NCBI RefSeq assembly: GCF_026672425.1
Contig: NZ_JAPPRC010000006.1
Location: 1,178,001 to 1,242,000 of the forward strand
DNA from: Pannonibacter sp. SL95
GTDB taxonomy: Bacteria; Pseudomonadota; Alphaproteobacteria; Rhizobiales; Stappiaceae
Length of the DNA: 64,000 nucleotides
Direction: 5' to 3'
Shown here: positions 45,001-55,643 of the stretch, in pieces
Layout: each line of letters starts with the position of its first letter
Position numbering within the stretch: the first letter of the stretch is position 1
Program-made: the position numbers and the translations under genes
Notes under the pieces: model-generated
The model's input: the letters and a program-made list of their open reading frames with translations, nothing else
Databases searched by the model: none
Told to the model about the DNA's origin: nothing

Positions 45001-45533
45001 TGCCCGGCAAGATCGGCCGAGCGGACCGTGTCGATGGATTCGATCTGGTCCTTCAGCTTGCGTGCGTGGGTGTAGAGCGTGCGTTCCGGAACATTGCCCG
45101 ACAGCGTCACGGTGATCGTCGGGGCGAGGGCGAAGTTGGTTTCGCTGATCGTCGGCTCATCTGCCTCGGTCGGCAGCTTGGCCTTGGCCTGATCCACCTT
45201 GTCGCGCACGTCCGACATGGCCTCGTCCTTGTTGAACGAGATGTCGAATTCCAGAATGATGCCGGCATGGCCTTCGGAGGCGATTGCCGTCAGTTCCTTC
45301 AGCCCGTCCAGGCTGCGCAGCTCGGTTTCCATCGGCCGCACAAGCAGCCGCTCTGCGTCCTCCGGCGAAATGCCCTGCTGGCTGATCGAGACATAGAACA
45401 CCGGTACGTCAATGTCCGGGCTGTCTTCCTTCGGGATCCCGATGTAGGTCACCGTGCCGGCGATGACGAGCGCCATCATCAGCATGAAAACCGTTTTTGG
45501 GCGGCGCAGGACCGCTTCAAGCATCTCGATCAT
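42003..45533 (-). CDS. RND efflux transporter permease
   Basis: The 1176-residue protein is an inner-membrane RND pump of the AcrB/HAE1-like class. It has the first span at residues 13-30, GMLVDGAIVMVEYADR in span 4, and a second half with MTGTGIVALAGIVVNNAIILLD. A segment of about 100 residues between the two halves (around 490-600) adds extra hydrophobic spans compared with typical 1040-residue pumps. The final 50 residues are Ala/Pro-rich. Its ATG overlaps the adaptor stop by four bases. The drug or metal exported is unknown. Confidence 0.93.
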   Translation of the reverse strand: MIEMLEAVLRRPKTVFMLMMALVIAGTVTYIGIPKEDSPDIDVPVFYVSISQQGISPEDAERLLVRPMETELRSLDGLKELTAIASEGHAGIILEFDISFNKDEAMSDVRDKVDQAKAKLPTEADEPTISETNFALAPTITVTLSGNVPERTLYTHARKLKDQIESIDTVRSADLAGHRDELLEVLIDTRKLESYAITQQELLTSLTQNNQLVPAGFIDSGAGRFNVKVPGLVETAEDVYSLPLKQFGEGVVTLGDVAEIRRTFKDATSYTRVNGNPAIALNVTKRIGTNVIINNEAVRKVVEETSKDWPETIRVDFMLDQSANIFEVLGSLESSILTAIFLVMVLIIATLGVRSALLVGLAIPTSFMVGFLILAGLGYTVNIMVMFGLVLTVGMLVDGAIVMVEYADRKIAEGMDDLEAYIRAAKLMFMPIMSSTATTLAAFLPMLMWPGVAGEFMSYLPIMVIIVLTAATITATVFIPVTGGIFAIVSRFISRHATTLLALVFAGLAAATVVEAPVLGLGVPEGLVTPLAALAFVVAGVLSFLVLRPVVRWSQARAAIRAAEDKAQAEILSGSHAFDVREVGGIGGLYVRVLKFLAGNPVGNLLAFGGMIALCTWIFIGFSANSSGVEFFVDEEPDQAVVLISGRGNLSSAEARDLVADVERVVISTPGIQNAVTSAFAPGGGGGGGNALGIQGKPADVIGEIQMDLADFCCRRRYEEIAQEIRERTAPLPGIKVELRKIEGGPPTGKDVQLEVRSTDYDTVVETVARIRAHMNQMDGLMDQEDDRPLPGIEWQLSIDREQAGRYQAGIASVGSMVQLVTNGVLIGKYRPDDSEDEVDIRVRLPESERTLDRFDELRLQTPLGLVPLANFVTREPAQKVSSITRRDGQYSMMLRASVDKAAGVLPDEKVQELDSWLKTQTWPESVHLKFRGADEDQKESGEFLMKAMIASLFLMFIILLTEYNSFYQTFITLLTVVLSVFGVLLGMWITGQKFSIIMTGTGIVALAGIVVNNAIILLDTFNRFREDGMATLDAILKTSLQRLRPIMLTTITTIIGLVPMATQINLDFVNQVTAIGGITSVWWVQLSTAVMFGLGFSTVLTLVMVPVMVAAPSTWVRTWQRFARRKTAESDAVPVAAEPAAPVTPAAATPAAAVVSLPQRKDPPAPPMNLPQAAE

Positions 45534-46633
45534 TGAGAAACCTCCGCAACATCCAGCACCGGCTCGACCGTCTGGCCATCGCCAACGTAGTCCTGGCCGA
45601 CGATGATCAACTTCACCGTTTCCGGCAGGCCGGCGATCCAGACACCGTCGGCTTCACCACCAATGACAGTCACCGGCATGAACTGGGCGGTGTTGTCATC
45701 GCGCACGATCCGCACGCCGACACGGCCAGCGTCGTCCAGTGTCAGGATGGCTGGCGAAATCTTGTGCGCTTTCTCGGCCTTGAGCGGCAACCGTGTCAGC
45801 GCCGTGGTGCCGTCGCGGGCAATCCCGTCCGGATTGGGGAACTCGATCTCGACACGGAACGTCCGCGTGTTGGGGTCAGCAGCCGGCGCGACGTAGCGCA
45901 CCTTGCCCTTCGGCACCTGGCCAGTGACGAGATTGACCTCGGCCGGCATTCCGACCTGGATGAGGCCGATTTCGGCTTCCGGCACCTGGCCAATCGCGAT
46001 CATCGGATCGGTGTCGACCAGTGTGCCACAGGCCGCGCCAATCGACAGGTGATCGCCAACCTTGGCCATCGGGCTTTCGACGACGCCGGAGACAGGCGCG
46101 CGGATGACTGTGCGCTCCAGCTCCAGTTCAGCCTCGCGCAGGCGCGCCGTGGCTGCGTCAAACCCGGCCTTCAGGGCTGCCACCCGGTTCTCGGCCGCAA
46201 AGCCTTTCGAGCTGAGCTGGCTGGCGGCATCAAAGTCCAGCTTTGCCTGCGCCAGCATTGCCTCGGCTTCCAGAACGCGGGCCTCGCGGGTGCCGCGGTC
46301 AAGCACGCAGAGCACATCGCCCTTGGCGACGGTTCCGCCTTCCCGAGCCGGGCGCTCCTTGATCTGGCCGCTGGTCTCGGCCCGCACGGTCACCTTGGCT
46401 TCGGCCTCGGTGATGCCGCGGATTTCCAGCGTGGTGATCCGGTCGAGCGCGGTCATGTTCCGCACCTTGACCTTGAACGGCGCATCCTTGCGGCTTTCCT
46501 GCCGGGCTGCGGGGGGAGGGGCAGCGGTTTCGCTGTCAGCACGGCCGCCAACAACCACATCGCCGCTCCACATCCAGAAGCCCACGCCTCCGGCAATGAG
46601 GGCCGCGAGCACATAGGACATCTTCAGTTGCAT
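45530..46633 (-). CDS. RND efflux periplasmic adaptor (HlyD/MFP family)
   Basis: The protein is 367 residues from MQLKMSYVLAALIAGGVGFWMW, an N-terminal membrane anchor. It contains the lipoyl-like halves (VRAETSGQIKERPAREGGTVAKGDVLC and IRAPVSGVVESPMAKVGD) around a coiled-coil hairpin, then beta-barrel segments. It lies 34 bp after padR and overlaps the pump gene by four bases, so the three form one operon. An outer-membrane partner is not encoded here. Confidence 0.92.
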   Translation of the reverse strand: MQLKMSYVLAALIAGGVGFWMWSGDVVVGGRADSETAAPPPAARQESRKDAPFKVKVRNMTALDRITTLEIRGITEAEAKVTVRAETSGQIKERPAREGGTVAKGDVLCVLDRGTREARVLEAEAMLAQAKLDFDAASQLSSKGFAAENRVAALKAGFDAATARLREAELELERTVIRAPVSGVVESPMAKVGDHLSIGAACGTLVDTDPMIAIGQVPEAEIGLIQVGMPAEVNLVTGQVPKGKVRYVAPAADPNTRTFRVEIEFPNPDGIARDGTTALTRLPLKAEKAHKISPAILTLDDAGRVGVRIVRDDNTAQFMPVTVIGGEADGVWIAGLPETVKLIIVGQDYVGDGQTVEPVLDVAEVSQ

Positions 46634-46667
46634 GACCTGAACTCCGTCATACGGAAAAAGGGGTGTT

Positions 46668-47261
46668 TCATTCAGCTGCCGTCGGCAGCTTGCAGCGATC
46701 TTGCTCAACATGGGCCAGCGCCACGGCATCGCTGCCGCTCCTGACCTCGGCCAGACGTTCAAGCTCGCTGCGGTTCATTTCGAGGTATCTGAGGTTCTGT
46801 TCCATGCAGGTGATGCCGCAGTTGATCGTCCAGGCCGTGGCCGGATGGTCGCAATCGGCGGTCATCTGCTTGAGCTGGTCGATTTCGGCCTTGATCTGCT
46901 CCATGTGCCGGTCGATGGCCCGGCGCACGACAGTCCCGCCCACCAGATCGGCGCACATGGCCACGAGCAGGAAGGGCGAGCGGAACGTGTCCTTCGCCAG
47001 CGGCTCGGACAGAAGCGCGCGCAGCTCGTCGCGCCCCCCTTCGGTGATGGAATAGACCTTGCGCGCCGGCTTGCCGTCCTGCGCCTCATGGCGGAACGTC
47101 ACCAGGCCCTCGGCCTCCAGCTTGGCCAAGGTCGGGTAGATCGAGCCGAAGCCGGCCTCTTCGAAGTAACTGAACTCGCCTTCGGTCGAGGCCTTCCGGA
47201 TTTCATATCCGGTGGCATCACCAAAATTGAGAATGGCCAGGCAAAGTCTGCGCACGCTCAT
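46668..47261 (-). CDS. PadR-family transcriptional regulator
   Basis: The 197-residue protein has the PadR winged helix (LCLAILNFGDATGYEIRKAS, GFGSIYPTLAKLEAEGLVTF, RKVYSITEGGRDELRALL) and the C-terminal helical domain that dimerises. It is first in the padR-adaptor-pump operon and is likely its repressor. Several Cys in the C-terminal half (ADCDHP, NCGITC) may be sensory, which is inference only. Confidence 0.92.
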   Translation of the reverse strand: MSVRRLCLAILNFGDATGYEIRKASTEGEFSYFEEAGFGSIYPTLAKLEAEGLVTFRHEAQDGKPARKVYSITEGGRDELRALLSEPLAKDTFRSPFLLVAMCADLVGGTVVRRAIDRHMEQIKAEIDQLKQMTADCDHPATAWTINCGITCMEQNLRYLEMNRSELERLAEVRSGSDAVALAHVEQDRCKLPTAAE

Positions 47262-47872
47262 GATCCTGCTCTGCCCCGTGTCCGGCTGTGACAGGTGTCC
47301 CGCCCGTCAGCATCCATGTTTCGCCTTTGTCGGCCCTTGCGGGCACCGATGGCGACCGGGTCCGCCCGTGAGGACAGGTTTTGTCCGTCTGGGCGGTGCT
47401 CGACCGGCCGTGATGTTCTGGACTGGCGCTTGCGTCAGACCGTTTCGTGCTGCCTGATCCGCCGCTCTTTGCCGCGAGCTTGCGGGGGCCGTCTCTTGAT
47501 TTCGTCGCCGGGAAGGCCATCTCTCGTCTGCGGCGTTCCCGCCGCAGTCGGCTCAGCCTGCCGCAACGATCCTTGTACGGTTCAATGCCAATATCGGATC
47601 GATATATATCAAAACAATATAGCTTGGCAAAATATTCAGGTGCTGCCTGGTTTCAGGTGCAGCCAGAGAGGAAGCGTTAGCCCTGCTTGCCGGTGTGATG
47701 GCTTCTGTGGTGGATCGCCGCGCATCTTGCGCCTTTTGCACCATTGCCGAAGTCAAAAAGCTGGCGCATGCTCTCATGGTGCTTCGCGGTCGGCTGGCCC
47801 GGACACCGACAAAAAAATCAGGCAGCGCCACGCGTCTGCCCCTGTGCGACCAGACCCGGATCTGGAGGTCCC
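47262..47872. promoter_or_regulatory. Intergenic region upstream of the efflux operon
   Basis: The 611 bp lie between divergent genes. No convincing coding frame is present. Bases 47580-47640 are AT-rich with the palindrome GATATATATC at 47601-47610, and could form a promoter, although this is 340 bp before padR. The rest shows no clear structure. Confidence 0.35.
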
Positions 47873-48244
47873 ATGATGACGACTGAGTTTTCCTTTCTGC
47901 AGCGCCAGGCTGATCGCCTCCTTCCGCAAAACCCGCTGTTCCGCCTGCTGGCAATCAATGGTGTGATCGGTTTCGGGGTGTCGATGCTGGCCTTCGGTGG
48001 CCTGCTCGTGAGCAACGCAGCGGGCCTGCGCGATCTCATCGCCAACGCCGAGGATCCGGTGGTCCCCCTCGTGCTGCTTGCCTTCGGCCTTCTGATCACC
48101 CTCGGCTCTGCCGTCATGGGCACCGCGATCATGTCGCTGTCCTCTGACGATGACACCGGGTCCGGTCGCCGGGACCGCATTGAGGGCGAGCTGATCCCGA
48201 TCCGCGTGCACGCCACTGTGCGCCGCCCGCTTCCTCGCGACTGA
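47873..48244 (+). CDS. Small membrane protein of unknown function
   Basis: The product is 123 residues (122 from the second ATG at 47876), preceded by GGAGG. It has two hydrophobic spans, roughly residues 26-50 and 66-90, then a charged cytoplasmic tail with DDDTGSGRRDRIEGE. No family is recognised. The puuE-type gene starts 77 bp later on the same strand, but the two need not be linked. Confidence 0.7.
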   Translation: MMTTEFSFLQRQADRLLPQNPLFRLLAINGVIGFGVSMLAFGGLLVSNAAGLRDLIANAEDPVVPLVLLAFGLLITLGSAVMGTAIMSLSSDDDTGSGRRDRIEGELIPIRVHATVRRPLPRD

Positions 48245-48320
48245 CAGCGCGCATCTGCGTCTTGCCAAAGCCGCGCGGGTCAGGTTCCATAGCCTGAATT
48301 TGCAGAAGGAATTCAGGCGC

Positions 48321-49232
48321 ATGGACGCATCCTATCCCCGTGACATGGTCGGCTACGGCCGTGCCATTCCCCATCCGCACTGGCCGGGCGAGGCCAATGT
48401 GGCGGTGCAGTTCGTCGTCAACTACGAGGAAGGCGGCGAGAACAACATCCTGCATGGCGATGCGGCCTCCGAGGCCTTCCTGTCCGAGATCGTCGGGGCA
48501 CAGCCCTGGCCGGGCAAGCGCCACTGGAACATGGAATCCATCTACGAATACGGCTCGCGCGCCGGCTTCTGGCGGTTGTGGCGCATGTTCACCAGCCGCA
48601 ACATCCCCGTCACCGTCTATGGCGTCGCGACCGCGCTCGCCCGCAATCCGGACGTTGTCGCGGCCATGAAGGAGGCCGACTGGGAAATCGCCTCGCACGG
48701 CCTCAAGTGGATCGAGCACGCCGACATGCCGGAGGAGGTGGAGCGCGCCCAGATCCTCGAGGCCATCCGCCTGCATGAGGAGGTGACCGGCTCACGCCCG
48801 ATGGGCTGGTACACCGGCCGCTGCTCCATGAACACCCGCCGCCTCGTCATGGAAACCGGCGGTTTCCTCTATGACAGCGACAGCTACGCCGACGATCTGC
48901 CCTATTGGGTCGAGGGCCCGAACGGGCCGCATCTGGTCATTCCCTACACGCTCGACGCCAACGACATGCGCTTCGCCACGCCCCAGGGCTTCAACACCGG
49001 CGACCACTTCTTCGACTATCTGAAGGACAGCTTCGACACGCTCTACCGCGAGGGCGAGGAGGGCAGCCCGAAGATGATGTCGATCGGCCTGCATTGCCGC
49101 CTCGTCGGTCGTCCGGGCCGGGCAGCCGCGCTCGCCCGCTTCCTCGACTATGTCGCCGGCCACGACAAGGTCTGGCTCACCCGCCGCATCGACATCGCCT
49201 GGCACTGGCACGCCCACCACTCCGCCGGGTGA
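48321..49232 (+). CDS. puuE: Polysaccharide-deacetylase-family protein, allantoinase PuuE type
   Basis: The 303-residue protein begins MDASYPRDMVGYGRAIPHPHWPGEANVAVQFVVNYEEGGE, the signature start of PuuE allantoinases. These belong to the polysaccharide deacetylase superfamily but open the allantoin ring without metal. ASHGLKWIEH and YTGRCSMNTRRL also match. No other purine catabolism gene is nearby, so the pathway assignment rests on sequence alone. AAGGA lies ten bases before the ATG. Confidence 0.87.
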   Translation: MDASYPRDMVGYGRAIPHPHWPGEANVAVQFVVNYEEGGENNILHGDAASEAFLSEIVGAQPWPGKRHWNMESIYEYGSRAGFWRLWRMFTSRNIPVTVYGVATALARNPDVVAAMKEADWEIASHGLKWIEHADMPEEVERAQILEAIRLHEEVTGSRPMGWYTGRCSMNTRRLVMETGGFLYDSDSYADDLPYWVEGPNGPHLVIPYTLDANDMRFATPQGFNTGDHFFDYLKDSFDTLYREGEEGSPKMMSIGLHCRLVGRPGRAAALARFLDYVAGHDKVWLTRRIDIAWHWHAHHSAG

Positions 49233-49304
49233 GGGCATTTGATGGGGCTTTGGGCGGTTCATGCCGGATCGCCCGGCCCATATCCTCCAAACCCTGAGCC
49301 CGCC

Positions 49305-50186
49305 ATGCCGTCGCCCGCGTCCCTTCCCAGTTACCACCTCTACGGCGAGACCGAGGGCGCGGCGGAGTTTGACTTCTTCCACATCGAGACCATCCGCGCC
49401 CGCTCCCGGGCGCTCGGCTGGCAGCTCGAGCCCCATGCCCACGCCCATCTGGCCCAGGTGCTGCACATCACGCGTGGTGGCGGGCGGCTGGTGGAGGAGG
49501 GGAGCGAGCGCGAGATCCGCCCCGGCGGCCTCTGCTTCACCCCGCCGCACACGCTGCATGGCTGGAGTTTCCAGCCCGACACCGAGGGCTATGTGGTCTC
49601 CTTCACGCCGGACTATCTCGTCTCCGGCGGCACAACCCGATCGGAAGCCGAGCAGCGCGCGCTGACCTCGAGCGGCAACACGCTGATCCATCCCGAGGCC
49701 GATGGCGTCCGCCTCGGCTTCTACTGCGCCGAGATGGCGGCCGAATTCGACACCGGCCGCCGCCGCCGCGCCCTGTTCCGCCCGCTCGTGGCCTTGACGC
49801 TCCTGGTGCTGTTTCCCGGCGAAGGCCCGGCCGTTGCCCCCGATGCCGCCCCCGGCTTTTCCCTGTTCCGCTTTCGCCAGCTGGTCGAGGAGCGCTACCG
49901 CCAGGACTGGAACGCAGAGCCCTATGCCGAGGCCATGGGCCTCACCGTGCAACGGCTCAACCGCTACTGCCGCCTGTTCATCGGCCGCACCGCGCCCCAG
50001 GCGGTGCGCGAGCGTCTCATCATCGAGGCGCGCCGCCTGCTCGCCTTCTCCGGCCTCAGCGTGTCCCAGGTCGCCTATGAGTTGGGTTTCGAGGATCCGG
50101 CCTATTTCTCCCGCGTCTTCCGCAAGGAGACCGGCGAGGCACCGGCCGATTTCCGTGCCCGTCACCGCGACGACGGCCCCGCCTGA
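49305..50186 (+). CDS. AraC-family regulator, probably controlling pobA (PobR-like)
   Basis: The 293-residue protein has an N-terminal cupin-like sensing domain (LEPHAHAHLAQVLHITRGGGRL) and C-terminal AraC double helix-turn-helix ending LSVSQVAYELGFEDPAYFSRVFRKETGEAPADFRAR. Its nearest enzyme gene is pobA, which converges on it. AraC-type PobR activators of 4-hydroxybenzoate hydroxylase are known in several proteobacteria. Three GACTCA repeats at exact 21-bp intervals upstream of pobA fit this class. The start is taken at MPSPASLPSYH; 22 more residues are open upstream. Confidence 0.87.
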   Translation: MPSPASLPSYHLYGETEGAAEFDFFHIETIRARSRALGWQLEPHAHAHLAQVLHITRGGGRLVEEGSEREIRPGGLCFTPPHTLHGWSFQPDTEGYVVSFTPDYLVSGGTTRSEAEQRALTSSGNTLIHPEADGVRLGFYCAEMAAEFDTGRRRRALFRPLVALTLLVLFPGEGPAVAPDAAPGFSLFRFRQLVEERYRQDWNAEPYAEAMGLTVQRLNRYCRLFIGRTAPQAVRERLIIEARRLLAFSGLSVSQVAYELGFEDPAYFSRVFRKETGEAPADFRARHRDDGPA

Positions 50187-50328
50187 TCCGTCGCTTCCGA
50201 AATTAGCCAATCGTCAACATTAACGATGTTTTAACAATTTGAGTTAATTTCGCGTAAAGGGTGTGGGGTTGGCTGCCTGCCTGCGTTAATCAATAGGGCA
50301 GGAGATGAACTGACCGGACCGCCCTCGC

Positions 50329-52201
<1,873 letters not shown>

Positions 52202-54271
52202 TCACCCCCGCCGCCGTCTCCGGCGGCCGCCGTCGGGGCCATCGTTGCCGCCTTTAGGTTCCGGCAGGGCCACGGCGGCGCGGAGTTTTTCGAACGGGTC
52301 GGCCTTGTTGGGCAGGGCCATGGCATTGACGAAATGCGCCTGGAAATCGGGCTCCAGCGCGGTCTCGATCTTCTCGATGCCGCGCACGATCTCTTCCACC
52401 TCGCGCCGGTGCTTGCGGCTGAGGAGGGCCATGCGCGCGCCTGTGCCGGCGGCATTGCCCACCCCGCTGACCGCGTCGAGGTCGCAATCCGGAATGAGGC
52501 CGATGACCATGGCATACATCGGGTCGATGTAGCTGCCGAAGGCACCGGCAAGACGGATGCGGTCGATGGGCGGATTGCCGAGCTTGTCGGAGAGCAGCTT
52601 CACGCCGGCATAGAGCGCGGCCTTGGCGAGCTGGATCGAGCGGATGTCGGTCTGGGTGATGGTGATCGCAATGCCGTCACCGGCGATGACATAGCTGTAG
52701 GTGCGCCCGTTCGGCACGATCCGCGCCGTGCGTTCGGCCATTGCCCCGTCGATGACGCCGTCCTCGTTGATGAGGCCTGAGAGATACATCTCCGCCACCG
52801 CCTCGATGATGCCCGAGCCGCAGATGCCGGTGACGCCGACCTGATCGACCTTCTCGGCAAAGCCCGGCTCGTCCGACCACTCGTCCAGCCCGATGACCTT
52901 GAAGCGCGGCTCCAGCGTCACCCGGTCGATGCGGATGCGCTCGATCGCGCCGGGGGCCGCGCGCTGGCCGCAGGTGATCTCCGCGCCCTCGAAGGCGGGG
53001 CCGGTGGGGGAGGAGGCGGCGAGCAGCCGGTCGCGGTTGCCCAGCACGATTTCCGCATTGGTGCCGATGTCGACGAGAAGCGTCAGCGCCTCGCCCTTGC
53101 CGGGCGCCTCGGCCAGCGTTGCGGCGGCCGCGTCGGCGCCAACATGGCCGGCAATGCAGGGCAGCATGTAGACGCGCGCGCCCGGCGCCAGTTCCAGCAC
53201 CAGATCACGGGCGGGCAGCGTCAGCGCGTCGGAGACGGCGAGTGCAAAGGGCGCGCCGCCGAGCTCCGTCGGGTCGATGCCCAGAAACAGGTGATGCATC
53301 ACCGGATTGCCGACGAAGGTGGCGTTGAGCACATCGCTGCGGCTTGCGCCGACGTCTGCGACAAGCTTGCCGACCAGCGCGTTGATTGCCTCGCGCACGG
53401 TGCGGGTGAGGTCCGGCAGGCGCGCCGGGTTCATCTGCACATAGGAGACGCGCGACATCAGATCCTCGCCGAAGCGGATCTGCGGATTGGACGTGCCGGC
53501 TGAGGAAACGGTGCGACCGGTCGTCAGGTCGCACAGATGCGCGGCGATGGTGGTCGAGCCGATGTCCACGGCAAGGCCGTAGGCGGTGGTCTTCTCGCCG
53601 GGCCACAGGCCGATGACGAGCGGCGGCTCGCCCGCGTCGTCATAAAGCGCGGCCGTCACCTGCCACTGTCCCTTGCGCAGGACGGTCTGGACGCTCGCCA
53701 GCAGCGGCGGATCGAAGCGCAGGCCGGTAAGGCCGGAGGCCGCTTCAAGCGCCTCGCGCAGGCGGTCGGCATCACCGCGCGGGGTCTCCATGTCCGGCTC
53801 TTCAACCCGCACGGTGACGAGGCGAACAGCCGGATCGGGATCGATGTGGCGGATCTCGGCGCGCTTGCGCACGATCTGCCGGTTGGTCTGGGCCTCCGTC
53901 GGCACGTCGATGACAAGATCGCCGAGGATTTTCGCCTGGCAGGACAGGCGCCGGTCACTGGCCAGCCCGCGCAGCTCGGCGTAGCGGCTTTCCTTGTCGG
54001 TCGCCGGCGCGAGATGCCCGGCGGCGCTCGACAGGCCTTCCTTGGCAAACTGGCCCTCGGACACCGAGCACTGGCACTTGCCGCAAATGCCGCGCCCGCC
54101 GCAGACAGATTCTACGTACACCCCGAGCGCCCTGGCGGCATCCAGCAGCGGCGTGCCGATGTCGAACGTCCCGCGCCGGCCGCTCGGCTGGAACACCACG
54201 CGGGCGGTGACCTGCGGCGCGGCAGGCGAGGAGGAAGAACCGGTGGCTGGCGTCGGCAGGCTGTCGTTCAA
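52202..54271 (-). CDS. Corrinoid activation protein (RamA/ASKHA-type, with 2Fe-2S domain)
   Basis: The 689-residue protein begins at a TTG start with GAGGA nine bases before it. Residues 20-120 are a plant-type ferredoxin domain with Cys57, 63, 66 and 111. The remainder, from about 215 to 650, is an ASKHA ATPase-fold domain (AVDIGSTTIAAHLCDL, LVDIGTNAEIVLG, GICGSGIIEAVAEM, LAGAFGSYIDP). Proteins of this build reductively reactivate inactive Co(II) corrinoid proteins with ATP. This fits the corrinoid protein and methyltransferases of the same cluster. The last 15 residues are a Gly/Arg tail. It is the final gene of the operon. Confidence 0.9.
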   Translation of the reverse strand: MNDSLPTPATGSSSSPAAPQVTARVVFQPSGRRGTFDIGTPLLDAARALGVYVESVCGGRGICGKCQCSVSEGQFAKEGLSSAAGHLAPATDKESRYAELRGLASDRRLSCQAKILGDLVIDVPTEAQTNRQIVRKRAEIRHIDPDPAVRLVTVRVEEPDMETPRGDADRLREALEAASGLTGLRFDPPLLASVQTVLRKGQWQVTAALYDDAGEPPLVIGLWPGEKTTAYGLAVDIGSTTIAAHLCDLTTGRTVSSAGTSNPQIRFGEDLMSRVSYVQMNPARLPDLTRTVREAINALVGKLVADVGASRSDVLNATFVGNPVMHHLFLGIDPTELGGAPFALAVSDALTLPARDLVLELAPGARVYMLPCIAGHVGADAAAATLAEAPGKGEALTLLVDIGTNAEIVLGNRDRLLAASSPTGPAFEGAEITCGQRAAPGAIERIRIDRVTLEPRFKVIGLDEWSDEPGFAEKVDQVGVTGICGSGIIEAVAEMYLSGLINEDGVIDGAMAERTARIVPNGRTYSYVIAGDGIAITITQTDIRSIQLAKAALYAGVKLLSDKLGNPPIDRIRLAGAFGSYIDPMYAMVIGLIPDCDLDAVSGVGNAAGTGARMALLSRKHRREVEEIVRGIEKIETALEPDFQAHFVNAMALPNKADPFEKLRAAVALPEPKGGNDGPDGGRRRRRRG

Positions 54272-54299
54272 GGTGTCCTCAATGTGCGTTCGGGCGGTG

Positions 54300-54641
54300 T
54301 CAGGTCTTGGTCAGCCGCCGGGTGTTGGCGCGCACGCGCTTGGCAAAGGGCTTCACCGCCGCATGGGCGATGGGTTCGGGCTTCAGGGCCGCCGGCTTGC
54401 GGCCAAGCGCCACCTGGGTCATCGCGCGGGTCGCCTGCAGGGCCATGGCCTGCTGCGCGGCCAGCGTGCCTTCAACCATGGCGGCGGCCTTCTCGCCGAT
54501 CATGCGGCCCATCTCGGCGTTTTCGCGGGTGGAGCCGGTGGCGGCGGCCAGCAGCATCGCTTGCGTGCGCATGGCGATGACGAGGGGAGCCTGAAACCAC
54601 AGGCTGGCCAGATCATTGGTGAACTGCTTGGAACGGGACAT
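54300..54641 (-). CDS. Small helical protein in the corrinoid cluster, unknown
   Basis: From the ATG preceded by GGAG the product is 113 residues: an amphipathic, Ala- and Met-rich helical first 80 residues and a strongly basic tail (KPFAKRVRANTRRLTKT). It has a phasin-like look but no reliable family match. It lies 28 bp upstream of the activase and 45 bp after the methyl-THF methyltransferase gene, so it is cotranscribed with one-carbon genes. Confidence 0.65.
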   Translation of the reverse strand: MSRSKQFTNDLASLWFQAPLVIAMRTQAMLLAAATGSTRENAEMGRMIGEKAAAMVEGTLAAQQAMALQATRAMTQVALGRKPAALKPEPIAHAAVKPFAKRVRANTRRLTKT

Positions 54642-54686
54642 GATCACTCCGACCGGCAGCGGGGAGAGGGGCGGTATGCCCGGGGC

Positions 54687-55643
54687 TCACCCCTGCCGCA
54701 GGCGAGCCTCGCGTCCACCGCGCCGGCGCGATGCGCCTGCAGCGGGTGCTTCCGGTCCGGCGGGCGCGCCTTCGGCCCCGCCGGGCTTGTAGTCGCGATA
54801 GTTCATGATCCATTCCTGACAGTTGGGGTCATTGCCGGCAAGCACATTCCCGGCGCGCACCATTTCCATCTCCTGCGGCCGGCAGGGGTTCATGATGGCG
54901 CTGGTCATGCCGCTGGCGATCACCATCGGGATGAAGGCCGAGTTGATGCCATGGCGATGCGGCAGGCCGAAGGAGATGTTGGAGAGGCCGCAGGTGGTGT
55001 TCACCTTCAGCTCCTCGCGCAGCCGGCGCAGGAGATGGAACACCTGGCGTCCCGCCGTTCCCATCGCCCCGATCGGCATCACCAGAGGGTCGACCACGAT
55101 GTCGCAGGCCGGAATGCCATAGTCGGCCGCCCGTTCCACGATCTTCTTGGCAACCGCGAACCGCACGTCCGGATCCTCGGAAATGCCGGTCTCGTCGTTG
55201 GAGATCGCCACCACCGGTACGTTGTATTTCTTGATGAGCGGCAGGATCGCCTCGAGCTTTTCGTCCTCGCCGGTCACCGAATTGACCAGCGGCCGGCCCT
55301 TGGCCACCTTCAGACCGGCCTCGATGGCGGCTGACACGGATGAATCGATGGACAAGGGAATGTCGACAAGCCCCTGAACGATCTCGAGAGTTTTGACGAG
55401 GAGCGGCGGTTCCGTCTCGTTCGGATTGACCGCTGTCACGCCGGCATTGATGTCGAGCATCGTCGCGCCGGCGGCCACCTGCGCCAGCGCGTCCTTGATG
55501 ACCGTGTCGAAGTTGCCTTCGATCATCTCGGCCGCCAGCTTCTTGCGCCCCGTCGGGTTGATGCGCTCGCCGATGACGCAGAACGGCTGGTCAAAGCCGA
55601 TGACGATTTCCTTCGTGGCGGATGCGACAATCGTGCGGGTCAT
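54687..55643 (-). CDS. Methyltetrahydrofolate:corrinoid methyltransferase
   Basis: The 318-residue protein is a pterin-binding TIM barrel with ERINPTGRKKLAAEM at the start, ATMLDINAG, PLSIDSS, NSVTGE and ISFGLPHRHGINSAF. It belongs with AcsE, MtgA and related enzymes that move a methyl between cobalamin and THF. Here it would take the methyl from the corrinoid protein and form methyl-THF. Its start overlaps the MetF-like stop by four bases. The last 40 residues are a low-complexity Ala/Arg tail. Confidence 0.9.
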   Translation of the reverse strand: MTRTIVASATKEIVIGFDQPFCVIGERINPTGRKKLAAEMIEGNFDTVIKDALAQVAAGATMLDINAGVTAVNPNETEPPLLVKTLEIVQGLVDIPLSIDSSVSAAIEAGLKVAKGRPLVNSVTGEDEKLEAILPLIKKYNVPVVAISNDETGISEDPDVRFAVAKKIVERAADYGIPACDIVVDPLVMPIGAMGTAGRQVFHLLRRLREELKVNTTCGLSNISFGLPHRHGINSAFIPMVIASGMTSAIMNPCRPQEMEMVRAGNVLAGNDPNCQEWIMNYRDYKPGGAEGAPAGPEAPAAGASRRRGGREARLRQG

